Positions 7,100 to 14,503 of a stretch of DNA of 43,582 bases are shown here, one piece after another (positions within the stretch are counted from its first letter, which is position 1; every line of letters begins with the position of its first letter). The notes beneath the pieces were generated by a model. It ran no database searches. It saw only the letters and a list, made by a program, of their open reading frames with translations, and was not told the origin of the DNA. The DNA is from Ruminococcus sp. (GTDB lineage: Bacteria; Bacillota; Clostridia; Oscillospirales; Ruminococcaceae). Location: assembly GCA_015066805.1 (NCBI GenBank), contig SVNP01000020.1, forward strand, positions 1-43,582, given 5' to 3'. The position numbers and the translations under genes were made by a program.

Positions 7100-8488
7100 A
7101 TGTCACAAGCACAAGTCCCCGCAGCCGAAAACAAAATGGGAATCAAGCCCATTGCGCCCCTGCTGCTGCAGATGGCTCTGCCCATGATGCTCTCCATGCT
7201 GGCGCAATCTCTATATAACGTAGTAGACAGCGTGTTTGTTTCCCAGATCAGTGAAAACGCCCTGACCGCTGTTTCACTGGCATTCCCCGTACAAAACCTG
7301 ATGATCGCCTTTGCCGTAGGTACCGGCGTAGGCATCAACGCACTGCTTTCCCGCAATCTGGGCGAGAAAAACTTCAAAGCAGCCAATCAGGTCGCCGTGC
7401 ACGGTCTGCTGCTGGAGTTCATCACCTCCCTGCTGTTTTTGCTGTTCGGCGTGTTTTTCACCACCGCTTTCATGCATTCTCAGACCGAGATCGACACCAT
7501 CCGCAGCTACGGCATTGATTACCTGCGTGTGGTCACCATTGGCGGAACCGGCCTGTTTTTGCAGGTCACCTTTGAACGTCTGCTGCAATCCACCGGCCGT
7601 ACCGTTGCTTCTATGGCCATGCAGCTTACCGGTGCAGCCACCAATATCCTTTTTGACTGGCTGCTGATTTTCGGCATCGGGCCTTTCCCGAAGCTTGGCG
7701 TGGCAGGAGCCGCTTATGCCACTATCCTGGGTCAATGGCTGGCAGCACTGGTGGGATTGATACTCAACCACCTGCTGAATAAGGAGATCCGTCTCAGCTT
7801 CCGCCGTTTCCGTTTTTCCCCTGCTGCCGTGGGCAGGATCTACGCCGTGGGCGTACCCTCCATTTTGCTTTCCGCCCTCAGTTCTGTTATGACCTTCGGC
7901 ATGAACCGCATTCTGATCAAGTTCTCCGAAACCGCCGTAGCGGTGTTCGGTGTGTATTTTAAGCTGCAAAGCTTTGTTTTTATGCCTGTATTCGGACTGA
8001 ACAACGCCATGGTGCCCATTCTGGCATATAATTACGGCGCACGCAAGCCCAAGCGCATGATATCCACACTGCGCTGTGCCATGATCTGTGCCGTAACCGT
8101 TATGCTGCTGGGACTTTGCGCCTTCCAGTTTGCCCCGGAGCTGTTGCTGAAGCCCTTTAAGCCCTCCGCAGATATGCTGGCCATCGGCATACCCGCCCTG
8201 CGGCTCATCAGCCTGTCATTTTTGGTGGCAGGCGTAAATATCATTTCCATTTCGTCCTTCCAGGCACTGGGCGATGGTCTGATCAGCCTGCTGGTTGCTG
8301 TGATCCGTCAGTTATTCCTGCTGCCCACCGCCCTGCTGCTGGCACAAACCGGCACTCTGCACCTGATCTGGTGGGCGTTCCCCATAGCCGAGGCAGTTGA
8401 TCTGCTGCTGGCTTTGTTCTTCCTGTTCCGTCAGAACAAGAAAAAAATCGCACCGCTGGCAAATCCTCTGCCCGATGCCGCGATCTGA
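7100..8488 (+). CDS. MATE-family multidrug/toxin efflux transporter
   Basis: This 462-residue polytopic membrane protein has about twelve hydrophobic segments in two MatE repeats (about 20-180 and 245-405). Characteristic stretches include PLLLQMALPMMLSMLAQSLY in the first helix and the loop QSTGRTVASM (about 175-184). MATE proteins exchange cationic drugs or metabolites for Na+ or H+ across the inner membrane. This one resembles the NorM/DinF-type proteins common in Clostridia; its substrate cannot be told. It is the first gene of a unit with an unknown membrane protein, a Nudix hydrolase and a PfkB kinase (gaps of 17, 15 and 27 bp). A purine-rich AAGGAAG site precedes ATG 7100. Confidence 0.9.
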   Translation: MSQAQVPAAENKMGIKPIAPLLLQMALPMMLSMLAQSLYNVVDSVFVSQISENALTAVSLAFPVQNLMIAFAVGTGVGINALLSRNLGEKNFKAANQVAVHGLLLEFITSLLFLLFGVFFTTAFMHSQTEIDTIRSYGIDYLRVVTIGGTGLFLQVTFERLLQSTGRTVASMAMQLTGAATNILFDWLLIFGIGPFPKLGVAGAAYATILGQWLAALVGLILNHLLNKEIRLSFRRFRFSPAAVGRIYAVGVPSILLSALSSVMTFGMNRILIKFSETAVAVFGVYFKLQSFVFMPVFGLNNAMVPILAYNYGARKPKRMISTLRCAMICAVTVMLLGLCAFQFAPELLLKPFKPSADMLAIGIPALRLISLSFLVAGVNIISISSFQALGDGLISLLVAVIRQLFLLPTALLLAQTGTLHLIWWAFPIAEAVDLLLALFFLFRQNKKKIAPLANPLPDAAI

Positions 8489-8505
8489 TTCCAAGGAGGT
8501 CACCT

Positions 8506-8997
8506 ATGCTGCAAGCATCTGTGATTGTAATGCAGGCACCCGAATACCTGCGATATCTGCTGACAGGCATTGCCACCGTGCTGCTGCTGGGATTGTTCTG
8601 TCGGTTTCTGGGCAGAATGATCACCCCCTTTGCCGAGTGGGTCACCTTCAGAGGTACCTGCACCCACAGAGAACAAACGCCCCAAGGCACACTGCTGGTG
8701 GTACAGTTTCAGGATCATAACCGCCTGAGCCATAAGGTGGCTTTTCTGACAGCACATCCGAGTGCCGCAGGCCTTCAGCCAGATGACAACATTAAGATCG
8801 CCATGCGTGCCAAGGTGTTTGCGGCAGGAGAATACTCCGATACTACGCCGGAACCGCTGCACGCACGCAATATCTTCCCCGCAGCAGAACAGAAAAAGCT
8901 GCTGCGCCGTACTCTGCTGAAGGAACTGCTTGTGGGGTTCCTGAGCTGCGGTGCCGCTTTTTTAGTGTTTTATCTCGCCATGAAGCATTTTTTCTGA
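8506..8997 (+). CDS. Unknown membrane protein with two terminal transmembrane helices
   Basis: This 163-residue protein has a hydrophobic helix at about 15-34, a soluble middle (about 45-135) and a second helix at about 140-160. The middle contains a beta-rich stretch around GTLLVVQFQDHNRL that could be a small barrel, reminiscent of NfeD- or DUF3592-like membrane proteins; this is only a resemblance. AAGGAGG precedes ATG 8506. It sits between the MATE and Nudix genes in the same transcription unit. Function unknown. Confidence 0.6.
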   Translation: MLQASVIVMQAPEYLRYLLTGIATVLLLGLFCRFLGRMITPFAEWVTFRGTCTHREQTPQGTLLVVQFQDHNRLSHKVAFLTAHPSAAGLQPDDNIKIAMRAKVFAAGEYSDTTPEPLHARNIFPAAEQKKLLRRTLLKELLVGFLSCGAAFLVFYLAMKHFF

Positions 8998-9012
8998 AAT
9001 AAGGAGGCAGCT

Positions 9013-9465
9013 ATGCGTCCCACAGAACAAGCCGAATTTACCGTCCTCTGTCTGTTGAAGGACGGCGACCGCATCCTGCTGCAAAATCGGGTAAAAACCG
9101 ATTGGCAGGGCTATACGCTCCCCGGTGGCCATGTAGAACCGGAAGAATCCTTTGTGGAAGCGGTCATCCGTGAAATGCAGGAAGAAACCGGACTGACCGT
9201 TTATCAGCCCCGTCTGCGGGGCATCAAGCAATTCCCCATAAAAGGCGGCAGATACATCGTTGCACTGTTTCAAAGCGAGCAGTTCAGCGGCACGCTCCGA
9301 TCTTCTGCGGAAGGCGAAATGCACTGGGTCAGCCGTGCCGACCTGCCAAAACTGCCTGTCGTAGAGCATTTTGCAGAGCTGCTCCAAGTAATGGAGGACG
9401 ATGCGTTCTCCGAATTCCAATACATAGAAAACGCAGATGGCTCCTGGCAGCCCAGACTGCTGTAA
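9013..9465 (+). CDS. Nudix hydrolase (MutT-like)
   Basis: This 150-residue soluble enzyme has a complete Nudix box: Gly39, five residues, Glu45, seven residues, then R53-E-M-Q-E-E-T-G60-L. The box coordinates the metal that hydrolyses nucleoside diphosphates linked to another group. The N-terminal strand (FTVLCLLKDGDRILLQNR) and overall size match 8-oxo-dGTP or NTP pyrophosphatases of the MutT/YjhB type, but the substrate cannot be read from the box. AAGGAGG lies before ATG 9013. It is the third gene of the MATE operon. Confidence 0.88.
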   Translation: MRPTEQAEFTVLCLLKDGDRILLQNRVKTDWQGYTLPGGHVEPEESFVEAVIREMQEETGLTVYQPRLRGIKQFPIKGGRYIVALFQSEQFSGTLRSSAEGEMHWVSRADLPKLPVVEHFAELLQVMEDDAFSEFQYIENADGSWQPRLL

Positions 9466-9492
9466 TATTGTAATGCGAAGGAGGCCTTTTCC

Positions 9493-10407
9493 GTGATCGC
9501 AACCGTTACCCTGAACCCTGCCATTGATTATACCGTTTCGCTTGCCGACACATTACGGAAGGATGCCGTAAACCGCACCGCCGCTGAATGTCTGACTCCG
9601 GGCGGTAAGGGCATCAATGTTTCCGTGATCTTGCATCGGTTGGGTGTTCCCACAGTCATACACGGCATTCCTGCCGGCATGACAGGGCAGATGCTTTGCC
9701 ACACCATTGCCGATATGGGTATACAGGCAAGCTGGCTGCCCCTCAATGACGGCAGCAGCAACCGCATCAACATGAAGCTTGCAGATGCCGACGGCATTAC
9801 AGAGATCAACGGCAGTGGCATTACCATGACTGCCGAGCTGCAGGATGCTCTGCTGCGGAAACTGCAGAGCTATGGCGAAAAGGATATCATTGTACTGGCA
9901 GGCAGCATACCAAAGGGCGCAGACAAAAATCTGTACGGAAATATCATGGCGGCACTGCAAAAAAACGGCGTTCAATTTGCCGTGGATGCCGAAGGAGAAT
10001 CCCTGCGCTGCACCCTGCGCTACCGTCCCCTGATCATCAAGCCCAATCTGCCTGAGCTGTGCGGATTGTTCGATGCACCGCAGATCACAGGCGATGAGGA
10101 TCTGTATTACTATGCACAGCTCCTTCAAAGAGAGGGTGCACGGAACGTACTGATCTCGTTGGGCGGTGACGGTGCATTTCTGCTGACCGAGGAAGGAACC
10201 TGCTTCCGCATGGAAGCCCCCAAGGGAAAGCTCCAAAGCACAGTAGGTGCGGGAGATTCCATGCTGGCAGGATGGCTTGCGGGCTATGTCAAAGGCTGTA
10301 CCGCCGAAGAATGTCTGCGTATGGGCATTGCTGCCGGCTCCGCCACGGCTTTTGCACCATGGCTGGCAGAACGCTCCCATGTGGAAGCCTGCCTGCAAAT
10401 GCTATAA
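9493..10407 (+). CDS. PfkB-family hexose-phosphate kinase (1-phosphofructokinase-like)
   Basis: This 304-residue kinase has both PfkB signatures: TPGGKGINVS (about 35-44), which contacts the sugar, and TVGAGDSMLAG (about 250-260) with the catalytic base Asp255. The opening MIATVTLNPAIDYTV is typical of the FruK/LacC branch, which phosphorylates fructose 1-phosphate or tagatose 6-phosphate to bisphosphates that enter glycolysis. No PTS or tagatose genes are nearby to decide between them. The start is GTG 9493, preceded by AAGGAGG. It ends the four-gene MATE/Nudix unit at the terminator 10414-10443. Confidence 0.87.
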   Translation: MIATVTLNPAIDYTVSLADTLRKDAVNRTAAECLTPGGKGINVSVILHRLGVPTVIHGIPAGMTGQMLCHTIADMGIQASWLPLNDGSSNRINMKLADADGITEINGSGITMTAELQDALLRKLQSYGEKDIIVLAGSIPKGADKNLYGNIMAALQKNGVQFAVDAEGESLRCTLRYRPLIIKPNLPELCGLFDAPQITGDEDLYYYAQLLQREGARNVLISLGGDGAFLLTEEGTCFRMEAPKGKLQSTVGAGDSMLAGWLAGYVKGCTAEECLRMGIAAGSATAFAPWLAERSHVEACLQML

Positions 10408-10413
10408 ACACAA

Positions 10414-10443
10414 AAACGCCCCATACCAAAGTATGGGGCGTTT
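10414..10443. terminator. Bidirectional terminator between the PfkB gene and tRNA-Val
   Basis: AAACGCCCCATAC (10414-10426) pairs perfectly with GTATGGGGCGTTT (10431-10443) around CAAA. It serves the convergent kinase and tRNA genes. Confidence 0.9.
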
Positions 10444-10447
10444 GCGA

Positions 10448-10521
<74 letters not shown>

Positions 10522-10536
10522 GCAATCGACTGTATT

Positions 10537-10565
10537 ATTATAGCACATACATCGCATTTTGTCAA
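10537..10565 (-). promoter_or_regulatory. Consensus promoter of tRNA-Val
   Basis: Minus strand TTGACA (10565-10560), 17-bp spacer, TATAAT (10542-10537), 16 bp upstream of the tRNA 5' end. Both hexamers are perfect. Confidence 0.9.
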
Positions 10566-10645
10566 GGGCTTTGGCAGGAAATTTTCTCTCTGCGCCCCAA
10601 AGTCACCCAAATCCTGTGAAAAACAGGCGAAAATTGCTGAGATTC

Positions 10646-10674
10646 TTGACATACGGGCGGTTTTGTGGTATCCT
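10646..10674 (+). promoter_or_regulatory. Promoter of the tandem lipoprotein genes
   Basis: TTGACA (10646-10651), 17-bp spacer, TATCCT (10669-10674), 35 bp before the start codon. Confidence 0.75.
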
Positions 10675-10709
10675 AAATACGATTACAAATGGGAAGGAGA
10701 CCATGTACC

Positions 10710-11351
10710 ATGGCTCACAAATTCACCAAACGCCTGTCGGCTGTTCTGCTGGCTGCCGCAATACCGGCAAGCCTTACTGCCTGCAAGGATGACAACATCA
10801 TCACCGAGGACGAAATGCCCTACGGCGCCACCATTGCCGTCAACCGGGAAGACTATATTCTCCCCGTACAGTACGATTACCGCTTTGTCAGCGAAGAAAT
10901 GCTCAACACCATACTGCGGTACTACTACGCCATCCAGTCCAACGATGTGGAGCTGTTTACGGAGCTGCAGCACCCCCTGTATATGGAATATCAACTGGAG
11001 GAAGTGCTGGGCGGCAAGTTCACCAATGAGGATATTCTGGATAACAGCGGCGAAGCACTTCGCACCTTCAATGAGGGCGATTTCGCTTTCTCCTTTATTG
11101 ATATCACAGACTGCATCCCCGCACAGGAGCACACCACAAGTGCCACTTTGATGGAGATCCTGGATACCCTTTCCAAAGAAAAGGACGGCTCCAAGATCTC
11201 TAAGGATATCACACAGTTCTGCGAGCTGAGTGTGACCCGTTATCTCACCGATGCCGACTCCGGCATCAAGGGGGAAACCAACAAGGTAATGTACGATGAA
11301 AAGCTGTTTGTCTTTGAGTGCAAGGACGAATGGTACATTATTTACAGCTGA
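10710..11351 (+). CDS. Lipoprotein of unknown function (first of a tandem pair)
   Basis: The 213-residue product has a lipoprotein signal: basic start, hydrophobic helix, then the lipobox LTAC with Cys at about residue 22. It would be lipid-anchored on the outer face of the membrane. The mature part shows a helical segment (LRYYYAIQSNDVELF) resembling the start of NTF2-like folds, and it ends in a beta stretch, EWYIIYS. The same plan appears in the next gene, which suggests a duplication. I chose ATG 10710 because AAGGAG (10694-10699) is ten bases upstream. Function unknown. Confidence 0.7.
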   Translation: MAHKFTKRLSAVLLAAAIPASLTACKDDNIITEDEMPYGATIAVNREDYILPVQYDYRFVSEEMLNTILRYYYAIQSNDVELFTELQHPLYMEYQLEEVLGGKFTNEDILDNSGEALRTFNEGDFAFSFIDITDCIPAQEHTTSATLMEILDTLSKEKDGSKISKDITQFCELSVTRYLTDADSGIKGETNKVMYDEKLFVFECKDEWYIIYS

Positions 11352-11360
11352 GGTACCGCT

Positions 11361-11921
11361 ATGAGATTCCTGAAGACAGGTGCAGTGCTTTCCGCTGCCG
11401 TTATGCTGCTTTGCAGCTGCTCCCAAAAGGAAGGCTCCGCTGAGGGTATTGCCGCCGCTTACGATGCCGCAAACTTCGAAAAAGGCTTTGCCGATTGCAT
11501 TTCCGCTTACTTTGAAGCCGTGCAGAACAAGGACTTCATAGCGTACAAGCAAACGGTATATGCCCCCTATGCCGAGGTTTACGGCAACTATCTGGAAAGC
11601 AAGGGCAAAACATTGGAAGCCTCTTTTTCCTCCATGGCAGACCAGTTTAACGAGGACGGCTATGAAAGCTGGGACTTTACCGAGATCCAACTGAATTACC
11701 ACCCCAATGAGGACGTGGATGACTTCTTTGATACATGGGTGGAGATCGGTGTCTTCGATGAACAATTTGCCGAAGACTGCAAGGCGGAAGCCATTGCCAT
11801 CCGTGATGTGGAGTTTACTCTTTTCGCTCTGTACAAGGGCGATAAAGCCGCTGTTCCCGTGGTGCAGGGCGGCGAAATGATCATGATACAGACCGAAAAA
11901 GGCTACTTCCTTTTCGGCTGA
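11361..11921 (+). CDS. Lipoprotein of unknown function (second of a tandem pair)
   Basis: The 186-residue product has a signal peptide and a lipobox LCSC, with the lipidated Cys at about residue 20. The mature part starts with a helix (ISAYFEAVQNKDFIAYKQTV) like that of the preceding protein and ends KGYFLFG, again a closing strand. Together they suggest two diverged NTF2-like lipoproteins. It begins nine bases after the first gene stops. A hairpin TTTTGTC/GACAAAA at 11949-11968 lies downstream without a clear U-tract. Function unknown. Confidence 0.7.
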   Translation: MRFLKTGAVLSAAVMLLCSCSQKEGSAEGIAAAYDAANFEKGFADCISAYFEAVQNKDFIAYKQTVYAPYAEVYGNYLESKGKTLEASFSSMADQFNEDGYESWDFTEIQLNYHPNEDVDDFFDTWVEIGVFDEQFAEDCKAEAIAIRDVEFTLFALYKGDKAAVPVVQGGEMIMIQTEKGYFLFG

Positions 11922-12016
11922 ACGACCACGCTGCCACTCCCCCTCCGGTTTTGTCGCTTTGGACAAAAACACGGCGGATATGCCCGAAATTTTCTTTGCG
12001 GATTTGGTGAAAGCTC

Positions 12017-12045
12017 TTGCCAAAACGCAGAAAATAGTGTATAAT
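12017..12045 (+). promoter_or_regulatory. Promoter of the pgk-tpiA-gpmI unit
   Basis: TTGCCA (12017-12022), 17-bp spacer, TATAAT (12040-12045). The -10 region AAAATAGTGTATAATA matches the gap promoter at all but one position. Confidence 0.85.
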
Positions 12046-12054
12046 ATAGTGTGG

Positions 12055-12072
12055 TTGTGAAAATATTCACAA
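12055..12072 (+). promoter_or_regulatory. Rex-type operator at the pgk promoter
   Basis: TTGTGAAAATATTCACAA is a perfect palindrome of two 7-bp arms around AATA. It fits the consensus TTGTGAA-N4-TTCACAA known for the NADH-sensing repressor Rex. It covers about +3 to +20 of the predicted transcript, a position where a bound repressor would block transcription. The rex gene itself is not in the window. Confidence 0.75.
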
Positions 12073-12123
12073 GCTGTTTGTACTACACCCCAAAATTCTA
12101 TTTTTGAAAGGATGTTTTTTCAT

Positions 12124-13344
12124 ATGGCAGGTTTGAACAAAGTCTCTGTTGACGACATTCAGGCAAAGGGCAAAAAAATTCTTGTCCGTTGCGACTTCAA
12201 CGTTCCCCTGAAGGACGGCGTGATCACCAACGATAACCGTATCACCGCTGCACTGCCCACCATCAAGAAGCTGATCTCCGAAGGCGGCAAGGTGGTTCTG
12301 TGCTCTCACCTGGGCAAGCCCAAGAACGGCCCCGAGGATAAGTTCTCTCTGGCTCCCGTAGCTGCCCGCCTGGCAGAGCTGGTGGATACCAAGGTCGTTT
12401 TCGCTAAGGATGACACCGTTGTGGGCGAGAACGCCAAGAAGGCCGTTGCAGAGATGCAGGACGGCGAGATCGTGCTGCTGGAGAACACCCGTTTCCGCGG
12501 CGCAGAGGAAACCAAGAACGGCGAGGGCTTCGCTTCCGAGCTGGCTGATCTGGTTGACAACCAGGTGTTCGTAATGGATGCTTTTGGCTCCGCACACCGT
12601 GCACACGCTTCTACCGCAGGTGTTGCTTCCTATGTGAAGGAGACCGCCGTGGGCTACCTGATGCAGAAGGAGATCCAGTATCTGGGCAATGCCGTTGAGG
12701 TTCCTGCACGTCCCTTCGTTGCCATTCTGGGCGGCGCAAAGGTTGCTGATAAGCTCAACGTCATCTCCAACCTGCTGGAGAAGTGCGATACCCTGATCAT
12801 CGGCGGCGGTATGGCTTACACCTTCATCAAGGCACAGGGCGGTTCCATCGGTACCTCTCTGGTGGATGAGGAGAAGCTGGACTACTGCAAGGAGATGCTT
12901 GCAAAGGCAGAGTCCCTGGGCAAGAAGATCCTGCTGCCCATCGACACCGTGATCGCAGCAGAGTTCCCCAACCCCATTGACGGCGAGATCGCAGTTGACG
13001 TTTGCGATTCCATGGCAATTCCCGCTGACAAGATGGGTCTGGACATTGGCCCCAAGACCGCTGCTCTGTTCGCAGAGGCTGCAAAGTCTGCAAAAACCGT
13101 TGTATGGAACGGCCCCATGGGCGTGTTCGAGAATCCTACCCTGAAGAAGGGTACCGTTGCTGTCTGCGAGGCTCTGGCTGAGGCAGATGCAACCACCATC
13201 ATCGGCGGCGGCGATTCCGCTACCGCAGCAATTCAGCTTGGCTTTGCCGATCAGATGAGCCACATCTCTACCGGCGGCGGTGCTTCTCTGGAGTACCTGG
13301 AGGGCAAGGTTCTGCCCGGCGTTGCTGTCATCGCTGAGAAATAA
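12124..13344 (+). CDS. pgk: Phosphoglycerate kinase
   Basis: This 406-residue cytosolic enzyme transfers phosphate from 1,3-bisphosphoglycerate to ADP, the first ATP-forming step of glycolysis. Typical stretches are [11 protein letters not shown] (about 19-29), CSHLGKPK with the substrate-binding HLG (about 60-67), a hinge region [13 protein letters not shown], and the nucleotide-side [10 protein letters not shown] (near 360). I prefer ATG 12124 over the in-frame ATG 12112, because MAGLNK is the usual family start and because AAAGGA lies at the proper distance from it. It is first in the unit with a small ORF, tpiA and gpmI, behind a Rex-type operator. High use of preferred codons suggests strong expression. 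Confidence 0.97.
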   Translation: MAGLNKVSVDDIQAKGKKILVRCDFNVPLKDGVITNDNRITAALPTIKKLISEGGKVVLCSHLGKPKNGPEDKFSLAPVAARLAELVDTKVVFAKDDTVVGENAKKAVAEMQDGEIVLLENTRFRGAEETKNGEGFASELADLVDNQVFVMDAFGSAHRAHASTAGVASYVKETAVGYLMQKEIQYLGNAVEVPARPFVAILGGAKVADKLNVISNLLEKCDTLIIGGGMAYTFIKAQGGSIGTSLVDEEKLDYCKEMLAKAESLGKKILLPIDTVIAAEFPNPIDGEIAVDVCDSMAIPADKMGLDIGPKTAALFAEAAKSAKTVVWNGPMGVFENPTLKKGTVAVCEALAEADATTIIGGGDSATAAIQLGFADQMSHISTGGGASLEYLEGKVLPGVAVIAEK

Positions 13345-13359
13345 GCAAAGATCAATACG

Positions 13360-13393
13360 ATTCGGGCGGGTATGCGACTGTATTCGCCCGAAT
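13360..13393 (+). other. Intercistronic hairpin after pgk
   Basis: ATTCGGGCG (13360-13368) pairs with CGCCCGAAT (13385-13393) around 16 bases. No U-run follows, so it is more likely an RNA-stability or processing element than a terminator. Confidence 0.5.
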
Positions 13394-13418
13394 TGCAGTA
13401 TATTCATGAGGTGATACC

Positions 13419-13628
13419 ATGAGCTATATCGTCATGTTTTCCGATGGCAGCTATGTGCAGAGGGAGGAATACGAGGAATTTCTGGATGCGCTGGAAGCCT
13501 ACGCCCTGCATACTGCCCAAAAAAATCGTACCGTTCTGCTGGTGGATTACGACACCGACGAGATCATCCGTGAGTTCCACTATGGCTCCGGCGGCGACCA
13601 TGTGTCTGTCACCCCCATCAACGAATAA
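13419..13628 (+). CDS. Small protein of unknown function between pgk and tpiA
   Basis: This acidic 69-residue protein has alternating strand and helix character: a strand (YIVMFSDGSY), a helix (REEYEEFLDALEAYALH), a strand (RTVLLVDYD) and a further strand (IIREFHY). It has no signal peptide. GAGGTGA sits five bases before ATG 13419, and the stop lies 14 bp before tpiA, so it is cotranscribed with the glycolytic genes. I do not recognise the family. The position suggests a small partner or regulator tied to glycolysis, but nothing in the sequence proves it. Confidence 0.7.
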   Translation: MSYIVMFSDGSYVQREEYEEFLDALEAYALHTAQKNRTVLLVDYDTDEIIREFHYGSGGDHVSVTPINE

Positions 13629-13642
13629 AAAGGAGTTTTATC

Positions 13643-14410
13643 ATGAACAAGAATCTGAGAAAGGCTATTATTGCCGGTAACTGGAAGATGAATATGGACC
13701 GCAAGGGCGCAGAGAAGCTCATCACCGAGCTGAAGCCCATTGCTGCCGATAAGACCTGCGGCGTGGTCATCTGCGTACCCTACACCGATCTGGAGACCGC
13801 ACTGCGCCTGACCGAAGGCACTAACATCGCAGTAGGAGCCGAGAACTGCCACTTCAAGAAGAGCGGCGCATTTACCGGCGAGATCTCTGCCGATATGCTG
13901 AAGGAAATGGGCGTGGAGTACGTCATCATCGGCCACTCCGAGCGCAGACAGTACTTCGCTGAGACCGACCTGACCGTAAACCGCCGTGTCAAGGCTGCTC
14001 TGGCCGCCGGTCTGAAGGTCATCCTCTGCGTGGGCGAGATGCTCTCCGAGCGTGAGGACGGCATCACCGAGGACGTAGTTGAGCTGCAGACCGTTGCTGC
14101 CTTCACCGGTATTTCCGCTGAGGATGCAAAGAACGTTGTCATCGCTTATGAGCCTGTATGGGCCATCGGCACCGGCAAAACCGCTACCGCAGAGCAGGCC
14201 GAGGAAGTCTGTGCATTCATCCGCGGCGTTGTGGCAAAGCGTTACGATCAGGCAGTTGCAGATGGCATGACCATCCAGTACGGCGGCTCCATGAACGAGA
14301 AGAACGCTGCTGAGCTGCTGGCTAAGGAGAACATCGACGGCGGTCTCATCGGCGGTGCATCTCTGGTTGCCGAGAAGTTCGGTGTGCTGCTGGCTGAGGC
14401 TTCCAAGTAA
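13643..14410 (+). CDS. tpiA: Triosephosphate isomerase
   Basis: This 255-residue TIM-barrel enzyme interconverts dihydroxyacetone phosphate and glyceraldehyde 3-phosphate. All catalytic residues are visible: Asn13 and Lys15 (AGNWKMN), His98 (IIGHSERR) and Glu170 (AYEPVWAIGTG). The phosphate-binding loop near the end (YGGSMNEKN, then GGLIGGASL) is intact. The length is normal. A ribosome binding site, AAGGAG, precedes ATG 13643. It is the third gene of the pgk unit. Confidence 0.97.
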   Translation: MNKNLRKAIIAGNWKMNMDRKGAEKLITELKPIAADKTCGVVICVPYTDLETALRLTEGTNIAVGAENCHFKKSGAFTGEISADMLKEMGVEYVIIGHSERRQYFAETDLTVNRRVKAALAAGLKVILCVGEMLSEREDGITEDVVELQTVAAFTGISAEDAKNVVIAYEPVWAIGTGKTATAEQAEEVCAFIRGVVAKRYDQAVADGMTIQYGGSMNEKNAAELLAKENIDGGLIGGASLVAEKFGVLLAEASK

Positions 14411-14437
14411 TCACAGCCCCCTTTACACAAAATCATG

Positions 14438-14467
14438 CAGGAGACCCCGTGCGGTCTCCTGTGTTTT
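14438..14467 (+). terminator. Weak terminator or attenuator between tpiA and gpmI
   Basis: CAGGAGACC (14438-14446) pairs with GGTCTCCTG (14453-14461), followed by TGTTTTG. The broken T-run suggests partial termination, with some transcripts continuing into gpmI. Confidence 0.5.
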
Positions 14468-14503
14468 GCCCCATCACCATTCAATTCGGAAAGGAATGTT
14501 ATT

